A stretch of DNA of 29,262 bases from NCBI GenBank assembly GCA_023396115.1, contig JAEWXC010000027.1, positions 1 through 29,262 on the forward strand, written 5' to 3'. The notes beneath the pieces are model-generated. The model worked only from the letters and a program-made list of their open reading frames with translations, ran no database searches and was not told the origin of the DNA. The stretch comes from Actinomycetes bacterium. GTDB lineage: Bacteria > Actinomycetota > Actinomycetes > Propionibacteriales > Nocardioidaceae. The translations under genes were made by a program, and so were the position numbers. Position 1 is the stretch's first letter; each line of letters begins with the position of its first letter. Of the stretch, positions 6,834-14,159 are shown in pieces.

Positions 6834-9800
6834 TCACAGGCCGCGTGCTGGCCCGTCACGGCCTGGGTCGCTGCTGAGGGTGGTGCGCTGGAACTGGTTG
6901 AGTTGCCGCGCCCGCTGCGCTGCCACCCGCCGCACCTGTTCGTGTTCGAAGCGGTTGGCCTCGATGCGCCGCGCAGCGTCGTTGGCAGGAAGGCTGCGGA
7001 GTTCGTCGGCTTCGGCGCGCGCCAAGGTAGCTCGCGCGAAGGCGTCGCGAGCGGCACGCTGTGGGTGGACGGTGCGCATTGCGACCCGATCGCCGCGTGC
7101 TTGCTCGGCTCCAAGTTCACGGGCCAGCAATGCGAACCGTTCTTGCTTGTGTCGGCGCGATGTCATCCCTCGGCCGGTGCGCGCTGTTTCGACGGCGCGA
7201 GCGGCGTCGATCACGCGGGGGTCGTCTTCCGCTTTCCATGCGGCCATCTGGGCCGCCCACGCCGGGAGTGCCTTAGTGGTGCGGGGCGGTTCACCGCCCC
7301 AGTCGTCGCGCACCCTCGCCCGCTGAGCCCGAGTCTGCTCCTTCGTGGCATCGTGCTCGGTATGGGCTTTGCGCCTGCCGAACCTGCCGGTAGTCGAGAG
7401 TCGGGCACTGGCAGTGGCTTCGTTCTCGACGGCGGCAACGTATGCCGCGCCGTCCACCTTTGCTTGCTGAACGAGCGGCCCGGTAACCTGGGCACGGACT
7501 TGCTCGGCGGCGTCCTCAGCCGCGTGGATCGCGGCGGTGTCCTGCATATCTTCAGTGCGGTGCGCGTCTCGTTGAGCATCGAGGCGAGCGGCTATCCGCT
7601 CCCACCGCTCTGCCTGCCGCTGGGCGCGCTCGGCTTCGTGGTCGAGGCGGGCGAGCTCTTCGGTGATGAGCTTGAGCGGGCCATCAGCAATAAGACCGCG
7701 CACGGCTTCCGCTGCTTGCTGGGTGACGTGCTCGAGGCCCCGGTCTGCGGGGTGGCGCTCCATCGCCTTAATGAACCGCGGCTTGGCTTCGCTCATGTTC
7801 TCGGCGATGATGTGGAGCTGGTTGGTTTCGCGGCCTCGGGTCATCCCGACGTAGACGCCTGCCGCGCTCGTCGCGTCCGACAAGACCGTGTGGGAGGTGG
7901 TGACGGTTGCACCTTGGACGCCGTAGGCGGTTGCAGCGTAGGACAGATGCGCATGCTCCGCCACATACTCGCCGGGCAGGGTGACGGTGCGGGGGTTCTT
8001 GCGCCCGCTGGCGACCTCGCGTGCATACACGGTGCCCTCATCGGTGACGTGCTGGACGACCCATTGCTGCCGGTTCGCGACCCCGAGAGTCGTGTCATTC
8101 CTGCGGGTCTGGATCAAGTCGCCCGCCCCGATGGGCAGGCCGTCACTGCCGGTCGCCGTCACCGCGTCATCAACCTCACCGCCCTCGATGCGCCCGGTGC
8201 GGATGCGCTCGTTCAGCTCGGCGGCTTCGTCGTTCGTTGCGACCGTGATCGCGTCGCCATTGCGGGCATTCTTCGCGATGTGTTCGTGGGCGTGCTCGTC
8301 ATCAGCGTGCAGCGTCACCAGCCCCATCGCGACGAGTCGGTCGAACACGTCGCCGGGGGTCTCGCGGCCACGCATCGCCAGAGTGAGCGCGGCGTAGCCG
8401 GGGTCAGTGAAGCGGTGCAGCTCGGTCATGTCGTAGGTGCGGCCCCTGATCTGCGCGGCCATGTCGAGCACCCCGCCTCGACCTACAGCGGGGAGTTGTG
8501 CGCGGTCGCCGACAAGCGCGACCGTCGCCCTCGCCCCAGCGGTCACCGCGAGGAGGGCGCGGGCGGTGTCTTGGTCGAGCATCCCGGCCTCATCCACGAT
8601 CACCCGCTCACCCCGATGCAGCCGCGCGTGCTTGGGTGGGCCGGTGTAGTTCCGTCCGGTGTCTAGATCGAGGTCACCGACGGCAAGGCATGTCCATACG
8701 CCGTCACGGTTCCACCGCCACCCGTGCGCGTACACGAGTGCCGCAACCGACGTTGCAGGAACTCCAAGTTCTTCCTCTGCAACCTGCGCCGCCTTCTTCG
8801 TCGGCGCAACGACCCGCGAAACTCGGCCGTGTTCGGCAGCGACAGTGATCGCGGTGCGCAACATGGTCGTCTTTCCGCTGCCCGCCGCGCCTTCCACGAT
8901 TACCAACGGATCGGTCGAGGCAATCGCCGCCGCAGCGACAGCCTGCCCCTCATCCAGCCCGGCGGCTCGCCGCGCTCGGGTCACGTCGGGATGCTCCGGC
9001 TCATGGCGCGGCGTCGTTGCGGTGAGCTGGTCGCGCAGCGCGGCCTCGGCGGCGACCACGGTCAGGCTGGTCAGGTGCGCAACATGCTCCGGTGTCGCCG
9101 CACCCGGCGGGAGCACGGAGAAGCAATCCGACACCGCAAGATCGGTCGCCATAGTGATGAACTCGCGCAGCTCGACTGGGGTTGCGTGCACGCCGTGTTC
9201 GGTAGTGATCCGAGTGACGTGCTCCTGCACGCTGTGCCTCGTCCACGCTGATGATGCAGCGACGCAGCGATCCAGCGCCCGCGATGCAACCTCCTGCACA
9301 GCAAGATCATCCAACTGCACCGCGTGCCGCACGGTGCTGCGTTCTGGCGCAGAGGGGTCGTATCCGGCGTCGCGGAGCTCCTGCACCCACCACTGCTCAT
9401 CCTTCAAATCGGCGGGCTTCTTCCCCGGCCGCTGGTGTGTCCATGCGATGCCCTGCAACCGGGCGGTCATCACTGGGCCGAGCGCTTCGCCGGGGTGCTC
9501 GGCTTCCCATTCGACTTCGAGCCGGTCGAGGTTGCGCCTGATCTGCGCCGATCGCTTCGACATCACCCCGTTGAACGACTGCAACTCCGCCGCCTCACCG
9601 CTCACCGGGTCGAGCGTCAGACCGTGCTCCGCGAGAGTCTTCGCGAGTTCCGGGTGCGCGGCGATGACCGCTGTGCCGAGGGCGCGGATCGCGCCTTGCT
9701 GCTTGAACAACGCGGCAGTGTCCAGTGCCCGCCACTTCCCAGCCGCCCACACCCTCGTGCCGACCTGCATGTGAATATGCCGGTGCGGATCGCCCGCCCG

Positions 9801-10289
9801 CGAGGTCTTGTGCCGGATACCGACCACCTGCATCTGCTCGACAGGCACGACCTCCCGCGCGTGACGCGGTCCCACCCGAGTGACGGAGTGCTGGCCGAGC
9901 CAGCGGCGAATCTCTCCCAGGGCGTCCTGCTGCGCAGCGTCGAGTGCGTCGGAGACCTCGGGGTGGAGAGCGGCGGCGACCGACAGGCTCTTGGGGGCGT
10001 TGATCGTTATCTCCGCGAACAACGGCGACCCCTTCGTACCCTCGCCCGGCTTACGCGGAGTGCCCATCGACTCATCTGTGAGCGGATCGCGCCAGTCCAC
10101 CCACCCCTCATACTCGACAGCGGTCAGGGATCGAGTGGCGGTGACTTCGCCACTGGCGGCGAGCACTGCATACTCAGCGACTGCGTTGTCAGCGCCCAGG
10201 TAGTACTCGTCGGCGCGGGAGCGGTCGGCCTCGACATACCGGCGCGCGGCAGCACCGCTGCCACGGAACAGGATCACGCCGCCCTTCAT
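6834..10289 (-). CDS. traA: MobF-family relaxase-helicase TraA of the element
   Basis: 1151 residues from ATG 10289, chosen because GGGAGG lies 5 nt upstream; the longer frame to 10358 lacks this. It nicks the transfer origin and unwinds the transferred strand. The TrwC relaxase domain (about 1-300) has the tandem Tyr pair near 29-30 (DEYYLG) and the metal-binding His triad in PHRHIHMQVG (about 168-175). The helicase domain has Walker A GAAGSGKTT (467-475), Walker B VIVDEAGM, a GDRAQLPAV motif and the C-terminal VYVGMTRGRETNQL. The tail is long, charged and helical. All key residues are present, so it looks active. It differs strongly from the split TraA in this window, and its own copy of the insertion motif (AEHAHLSYAA) differs from the core. 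A hairpin covers its ribosome-binding site. Confidence 0.93.
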   Translation of the reverse strand: MKGGVILFRGSGAAARRYVEADRSRADEYYLGADNAVAEYAVLAASGEVTATRSLTAVEYEGWVDWRDPLTDESMGTPRKPGEGTKGSPLFAEITINAPKSLSVAAALHPEVSDALDAAQQDALGEIRRWLGQHSVTRVGPRHAREVVPVEQMQVVGIRHKTSRAGDPHRHIHMQVGTRVWAAGKWRALDTAALFKQQGAIRALGTAVIAAHPELAKTLAEHGLTLDPVSGEAAELQSFNGVMSKRSAQIRRNLDRLEVEWEAEHPGEALGPVMTARLQGIAWTHQRPGKKPADLKDEQWWVQELRDAGYDPSAPERSTVRHAVQLDDLAVQEVASRALDRCVAASSAWTRHSVQEHVTRITTEHGVHATPVELREFITMATDLAVSDCFSVLPPGAATPEHVAHLTSLTVVAAEAALRDQLTATTPRHEPEHPDVTRARRAAGLDEGQAVAAAAIASTDPLVIVEGAAGSGKTTMLRTAITVAAEHGRVSRVVAPTKKAAQVAEEELGVPATSVAALVYAHGWRWNRDGVWTCLAVGDLDLDTGRNYTGPPKHARLHRGERVIVDEAGMLDQDTARALLAVTAGARATVALVGDRAQLPAVGRGGVLDMAAQIRGRTYDMTELHRFTDPGYAALTLAMRGRETPGDVFDRLVAMGLVTLHADDEHAHEHIAKNARNGDAITVATNDEAAELNERIRTGRIEGGEVDDAVTATGSDGLPIGAGDLIQTRRNDTTLGVANRQQWVVQHVTDEGTVYAREVASGRKNPRTVTLPGEYVAEHAHLSYAATAYGVQGATVTTSHTVLSDATSAAGVYVGMTRGRETNQLHIIAENMSEAKPRFIKAMERHPADRGLEHVTQQAAEAVRGLIADGPLKLITEELARLDHEAERAQRQAERWERIAARLDAQRDAHRTEDMQDTAAIHAAEDAAEQVRAQVTGPLVQQAKVDGAAYVAAVENEATASARLSTTGRFGRRKAHTEHDATKEQTRAQRARVRDDWGGEPPRTTKALPAWAAQMAAWKAEDDPRVIDAARAVETARTGRGMTSRRHKQERFALLARELGAEQARGDRVAMRTVHPQRAARDAFARATLARAEADELRSLPANDAARRIEANRFEHEQVRRVAAQRARQLNQFQRTTLSSDPGRDGPARGL

Positions 10290-10294
10290 CCGGG

Positions 10295-10324
10295 CCTCCC
10301 TCATGGGTCGTCTCATGAGGGAGG
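10295..10324 (-). promoter_or_regulatory. Hairpin sequestering the traA ribosome-binding site
   Basis: CCTCCCTCATG (10295-10305) and CATGAGGGAGG (10314-10324) form a perfect 11-bp inverted repeat with an 8-nt loop. On the traA (minus) strand the 3' arm carries GGGAGG, the Shine-Dalgarno sequence 5 nt before ATG 10289, and the 5' arm carries its complement. Folding would block translation. As DNA it could also be an operator or relaxase-binding site. Confidence 0.65.
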
Positions 10325-10409
10325 TGCGCACGCCCCACCAACGGTGGCATACGTGCATAGGTGAATAAAGGAACGTCAGCGAAAGTAGACGATTCGAGAT
10401 CGGCGGCTT
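10325..10409. other. Short intergenic region between traA and mocR; possible oriT/promoter area
   Basis: Contains the palindrome CCACCAACGGTGG (10333-10345) just upstream of the traA hairpin and an A/T-richer stretch (10360-10372). A transfer origin is expected near traA, but I see no recognisable nic site. The palindrome is the only candidate landmark. Confidence 0.3.
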
Positions 10410-11819
10410 CTAATGGTTGTTAGCGAGGGCTTGTCCGATGGTGCGTGTGGCGTCGGGGAACGCGCTGGGATTCGGGCCGGAATAGTTGAGCCGGAGGTAG
10501 CGGCCGGTGGGTTCGGCGGGGAACCAGTCGTCGCCTGTGGCGATGATGACGCCCTGGGCTTCACAATCGCGGACGAGCTGGTGCAGGTTTGCGTTGTCGG
10601 GCAGTCGCAGCCAGAGGTTCAGGCCGCCGCGGGGCACGGCTTCGAGGTGCGCAGCCGGGGTGTGCTCGCGCAGAGCGTCCACCAGGAGGTCGCGGCGGGC
10701 CGTGAGCTGCTGCCGGAGCGAGCGCAGGTGCGTGCGCCAAGCCGGTTGCGTGACGACGTCGAGGGCAGCGGCTTGGAGTGTCGAGCTGACGTACATCGCC
10801 TGAGCCTGTGTGTCGGTGAGAATGCGGTCACGAGCGGGGCCGCGGGCGATCAGCCCGGCAACGCGTACGGATGGCGAGACGGATTTGGTGAGCGAGCGCA
10901 GGTAGACGACGTGTCCGCTGTCGTCGCGGGCCGCGATTGGTGCGGCATCGGTGGTGATGCCGAAGTCGTGCGCCCAGTCGTCTTCGATGAGGAACGCGCC
11001 GTGCTTGCGCACGATCCCGAGCACGATGTCGCCCAGTTCGGCCGACCATTGGCCGCCGGTGGGGTTGGCGAAGTTTGGTTGCGCGTAGAACGCTCGTGCC
11101 CCGGTCTGCGCGAATGCGCGGTCGAGGTCGTCGGGGTTTGGGCCGTTTGGCCCGGACGGGATGGGGATGAGTTGCACGCCGACTTGCGCGGCGGCGAGCA
11201 TCGCGCCCCAGTAGCTCGGAGACTCGATGAGCAATGGACGCCCCGCCCCGGCGAGGGTGCGGAAGAGGGTGCTGAGGCCGCTCTGGCTGCCGGGCAGGAT
11301 CACCACGTCACTCGCGGCCGGGGCGGTGAGGCCTGCTGGTGTGATCGTGCCAAGTTCGGTGGCGAACCAGGATTGCAGTTCGGGGAGGCCTGCGACGGGC
11401 GGGCGGTTCACCGACGCATCGCTTCGCGCAGCGCGGGCGAATGCGGCCCGCACCAGGCGTTCGGGCAGCAGTTCCTTGTCGGGGTAGCCCGAGTGCAGGG
11501 CGATCACATCGTTCGGTGTCGTGCGCAGCGCCGACGACAGGCTCGGAATGCGATGCTGCGGAGAGCCGAGCGCGGCGGTCTGCCACCCGTAGTCATTCGG
11601 GCGGGCGGTGCGGATCGCGCGCACGAACGTGCCGACGCCGGGCCGAGACTCGATCACCCCCTGCCCGATGAGCACCCGGAGCGCTTTCTGCACGGTGACC
11701 GGGCTCGCCTCGAACTGGGCGACGAGCTGCCTGGTCGAGGGGAGCTGCGCGCCCGCGGGCGCGGCGGCGATCCACGCGCGGAGTGCCGACACGATACGGT
11801 CGCTGCTACTATTGGACAT
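10410..11819 (-). CDS. MocR-family transcriptional regulator (GntR HTH + aminotransferase-like domain)
   Basis: 469 residues from ATG 11819. A winged-helix GntR domain (about 5-70: LPSTRQLVAQFEASPVTVQKAL, GVGTFVR) is followed by a fold-type I aminotransferase-like domain (about 95-465). The PLP-binding Lys is near residue 332 (YLRSLTKSVSPSVRVA), and EDDWAHDF and PNFANPTGGQW match the family. MocR proteins use PLP or an aminated PLP adduct as effector and usually control a divergent neighbour. Here that is the EamA transporter, whose ATG overlaps this ATG in the tetranucleotide CATG. A -10-like TATCGT at 11833-11828 leaves almost no leader. It is cargo of the element; the transported compound is unknown. 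Confidence 0.88.
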   Translation of the reverse strand: MSNSSSDRIVSALRAWIAAAPAGAQLPSTRQLVAQFEASPVTVQKALRVLIGQGVIESRPGVGTFVRAIRTARPNDYGWQTAALGSPQHRIPSLSSALRTTPNDVIALHSGYPDKELLPERLVRAAFARAARSDASVNRPPVAGLPELQSWFATELGTITPAGLTAPAASDVVILPGSQSGLSTLFRTLAGAGRPLLIESPSYWGAMLAAAQVGVQLIPIPSGPNGPNPDDLDRAFAQTGARAFYAQPNFANPTGGQWSAELGDIVLGIVRKHGAFLIEDDWAHDFGITTDAAPIAARDDSGHVVYLRSLTKSVSPSVRVAGLIARGPARDRILTDTQAQAMYVSSTLQAAALDVVTQPAWRTHLRSLRQQLTARRDLLVDALREHTPAAHLEAVPRGGLNLWLRLPDNANLHQLVRDCEAQGVIIATGDDWFPAEPTGRYLRLNYSGPNPSAFPDATRTIGQALANNH

Positions 11820-11841
11820 GACAGACAACGATACCGCTACT
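11793..11841. promoter_or_regulatory. Divergent promoter/operator between mocR and the EamA gene
   Basis: The two start codons overlap (ATG 11818 plus, ATG 11819 minus). TACTAT (11807-11812) lies 5 nt before the plus ATG, and TATCGT (minus, 11833-11828) lies 8 nt before the minus ATG, so both messages would be nearly leaderless and each promoter lies in or over the other gene's first codons. A gapped direct repeat, GATACGG..GCTACT (11793-11810) and GATACC-GCTACT (11830-11841), is a candidate MocR operator. MocR proteins commonly bind direct repeats. Confidence 0.5.
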
Positions 11842-12744
11842 CATCAGACTACGGAACCGCTACCGAAGTCCCATGCCGGCCTGTGGTGGGGGCTGCTCGG
11901 AGTCACCGCGTTCTCGTTCACAGTGCCGTTCACCCGCGTGGCCGTCGAGAACGGGCATATGTCGGCGCTGTTCGTCGGGTCGGGCCGCGCGGTGATCGCC
12001 GCTGTGCTCGCCGCGCTCGCGCTCGGAGTGACTCGGCAGAAGCTCCCTCGCGGCAAGCAGTGGCTCCAAGTCGCTGTCGTCGCGGGCGGAGCGGTGGTCG
12101 GGTTTCCGCTGCTCACCTCGTTCGCGCTGACAACCGCGCCCGCGAGCCATGGGGCCGTCGTGATCGCGCTGCTGCCCGCAGCAACAGCCGTGTGTGCGGT
12201 GCTACGCACGGGCGAGCGCCCGGCGCGCTCGTTCTGGGTCGCCGCCGGGTTCGGGGCGGTCGCGGCTGTGGTATTCGCCGTGATCCAGGGCGGCGGTTTC
12301 GGTGGCCTGCATCTCTCTGACCTGCTGCTGTTCGCCGCGGTGATCGTGTGCGCGATCGGCTACGCCGAGGGCGGGCTGCTCTCCCGCGCGCTGGGGTCTT
12401 GGCAGACCATCTCGTGGGCGCTCGTGCTCGCCTCGCCGCTGATGATCCTGCTGACCGGCATCGCCGTAGTGCAGCAGCCGCCCACGGGCACGCTGGTGGA
12501 GTGGGGCGCGTTCGCGTACCTTGCCGCGGTGAGCATGTTCCTGGGGTTCTTCGCCTGGTACCGCGGCCTCGCCATCGGCCCCATGGCGCAAGTTAGCCAA
12601 GTGCAACTCATCCAACCCGTCATGAGCATCCTCTGGGCCGGGCTCCTGCTGGGCGAGCACATCGGCTGGCAGACCGTCCTGGGCGGCATTGCCGTGATCG
12701 GATGCGCTCTCCTGGCCGTCCGCGCCCGAAATCGTGGGAAGTAG
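11818..12744 (+). CDS. EamA/DMT-family inner-membrane transporter
   Basis: 308 residues with ten predicted membrane segments in two EamA repeats (about residues 18-145 and 160-300). Typical pieces are WWGLLGVTAFSFTVPFTRVA, the inner repeat end LLPAATAVCAVL, and VQLIQPVMSILWAGLLLGE. Drug/metabolite transporters of this kind export amino acids, metabolites or drugs. ATG 11818 is chosen because the longer frame to 11608 lies inside the divergent mocR gene and has no start signal. The shared promoter with mocR implies PLP- or metabolite-linked control. The substrate cannot be read from the sequence. Confidence 0.88.
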   Translation: MTDNDTATHQTTEPLPKSHAGLWWGLLGVTAFSFTVPFTRVAVENGHMSALFVGSGRAVIAAVLAALALGVTRQKLPRGKQWLQVAVVAGGAVVGFPLLTSFALTTAPASHGAVVIALLPAATAVCAVLRTGERPARSFWVAAGFGAVAAVVFAVIQGGGFGGLHLSDLLLFAAVIVCAIGYAEGGLLSRALGSWQTISWALVLASPLMILLTGIAVVQQPPTGTLVEWGAFAYLAAVSMFLGFFAWYRGLAIGPMAQVSQVQLIQPVMSILWAGLLLGEHIGWQTVLGGIAVIGCALLAVRARNRGK

Positions 12745-12960
12745 GAACACTGTCGGTGGCGACCCTGAGATTCATCGTCGGAATAGCCTGTCGTGCCGGA
12801 GTCTCCTCATGGCTTTCGTCTCAGTCTCCATCGCGCCCGCGCCTCGGTTTTCAAAGAAGCCCTCGCGACGTCGTCAATTCGGCGCGCAGGACGAGGCAAG
12901 CCCTTTGGAGGTCTCGACGGCGTGAGTGTGTACTGATCCGCGTCCACGTTTGGGTGCCCC

Positions 12961-12993
12961 TGACGCACCTCCCTTTTGGGAGGCGTCACCGTG
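12961..12993 (+). promoter_or_regulatory. Hairpin sequestering the ribosome-binding site of the 287-residue gene
   Basis: TGACG-CA-CCTCCC (12961-12973), loop TTTT, GGGAGG-CGTCA (12978-12988). The 3' arm holds the Shine-Dalgarno sequence GGGAGG, 7 nt before GTG 12991. The arrangement, CCTCCC pairing with GGGAGG just before the start, repeats that at traA in the same element. The rest of 12745-12960 shows no gene. Confidence 0.6.
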
Positions 12994-13854
12994 GACGAAC
13001 ACACCTCACCCGCTACCGACGATGCTGCGGGAACAACTGGCTCGGCCAGCGGCGGTTTCGAGAGCCCAGAAGGTCTACGCGCCCTACTCATCCGGTTACA
13101 CGACGCCGGGCCGGGCGCATGGCGGGGCGACCGTGAAGCGGCGGAGCTGATGCGCTTCACAGCGACGAAGTATCGGCCGCTCGCGCGTAAGCATGGCTTG
13201 GATGCCTGGGCGGTGGCGTCTGCCGCGTTCGAGGTGATGCTCGCTCCCTCGACCCGGAACGCGGGTAATCCTTGGGCCGTCGTCACTCGGGCAGTGCAGA
13301 TCACCTGCCACGCGGAGACCCGTGCCGCTGGAATGCTGACCTCAGCCAGCAAAGTACGCCACACCTCTCGGATCGCCGGGTTTCACGATGCTGTGCGGTT
13401 CGCCGAGCGGGAGCGGCTGGCCGACTACCATCCCGCGTTCACGCATCATGATGACGGCGACGCGGACGAGAACGAGCACGAGGCGCGGGTGCTCGCTCTG
13501 CTGTCTGCCACGGTCGCGCTATTTTTCTCGGCGGGCTGGGATGCCGCGCTGGTCGCCGAGTGTGTCGAGCATGTGGCCTACCGGCTTGCCGATCTCTCCT
13601 CGCGGCATCGCGGGGTCGAGATGCTGCGCCGTGACCGCACGATCCCGATGCTGCTCGGCATACCGCTCCGCGCGTGGTCTGCGCTGTTGCGGGTCGTCCT
13701 CGGGCATCCCGACCCGAAGCACGCGGGCACGCCGATAGGTGATGGTGTGCTGCTGCGATTGCTGAACGGCGAAACGCTGGACAGTCTGCGCGGCGACGAG
13801 GCACTGATGAAGATGATTCGCGCCGCCAATCCCGATCAACGCACCGCGCCTTGA
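12991..13854 (+). CDS. Unknown protein, sigma-factor-like N-terminal appearance
   Basis: 287 residues. GTG 12991 is chosen because GGGAGG lies 7 nt upstream; an in-frame TTG at 12976 would place that box inside the gene. I do not recognise the family with certainty. Residues about 40-120 (MRFTATKYRPLARKHGLDA, AASAAFEVML, NPWAVVTRAVQITCHAE) loosely resemble sigma-70 region 2 or other alpha-helical regulators. An acidic stretch follows (HHDDGDADENEHEA), then a helical half with LLGIPLRAWSALLRVVLGH that could bind DNA. No membrane segments are seen. It lies between the EamA gene and the recombinase and is probably an element maintenance or control gene. Function unknown. Confidence 0.7.
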   Translation: MDEHTSPATDDAAGTTGSASGGFESPEGLRALLIRLHDAGPGAWRGDREAAELMRFTATKYRPLARKHGLDAWAVASAAFEVMLAPSTRNAGNPWAVVTRAVQITCHAETRAAGMLTSASKVRHTSRIAGFHDAVRFAERERLADYHPAFTHHDDGDADENEHEARVLALLSATVALFFSAGWDAALVAECVEHVAYRLADLSSRHRGVEMLRRDRTIPMLLGIPLRAWSALLRVVLGHPDPKHAGTPIGDGVLLRLLNGETLDSLRGDEALMKMIRAANPDQRTAP

Positions 13855-13883
13855 TTTGGGGGTGGGGCTGCGCACCTAACAGT

Positions 13884-14120
13884 ATGAGCACCCACGCCGT
13901 CACTCCCGTTGCTACTGCTACGTCCACTGCACCGATTCCTTCTGCGCCCTCGTCCGCTGCGACGCTCGGCGCACGGCTTGCCGCTGCCTCGCGGCACGCG
14001 CAGGGCTTCACCACCGTCGTAGATGATCCTGCGGTGCTGGCGGGGCTGCGCGGACTCTGCACCGCCCCGCGCCCCATGCGCGCGCCCGTCGCGGAGAAAT
14101 GTGAAGGCCCCGCCCCCTGA
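13884..14120 (+). CDS. Small unknown protein
   Basis: 78 residues from ATG 13884. The first half is rich in Ala, Thr, Ser and Pro (low complexity); the second half (ASRHAQGFTTVVDDPAVLA) looks like a folded segment. Codon use has the high third-position GC of its neighbours. It starts 29 bp after the 287-residue gene on the same strand and ends within the hairpin at 14106-14141. No family is recognised and there is no clear Shine-Dalgarno sequence, so the call is tentative. Confidence 0.5.
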   Translation: MSTHAVTPVATATSTAPIPSAPSSAATLGARLAAASRHAQGFTTVVDDPAVLAGLRGLCTAPRPMRAPVAEKCEGPAP

Positions 14121-14141
14121 ATGGCTCAGGGCTGCGGGGCC
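14106..14141. terminator. Convergent hairpin terminator
   Basis: GGCCCCGC (14106-14113) pairs with GCGGGGCC (14134-14141), and inside it CCTGA (14116-14120) pairs with TCAGG (14126-14130) around a 5-nt loop. It lies between the converging 78-residue gene and the serine recombinase gene, so it can serve both. There is no T-run. Confidence 0.65.
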
Positions 14142-14159
14142 GGTCACGGATCGTCGGGG

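Noticed and set aside
6804..8666. Long plus-strand open frame of about 620 codons opposite the relaxase
   Set aside because: It lies wholly antisense to the helicase part of traA, shows no domain, and arises from high GC in the opposite strand.
10360..10372. AT-richer stretch as a replication origin
   Set aside because: Too short, without iterons or a replication initiator gene in the element.
13884..14120. CRISPR or other repeat array in the low-complexity stretch
   Set aside because: Only compositional bias (Ala/Thr/Ser/Pro codons), with no regular repeat unit. No CRISPR-like array is seen anywhere in the window.
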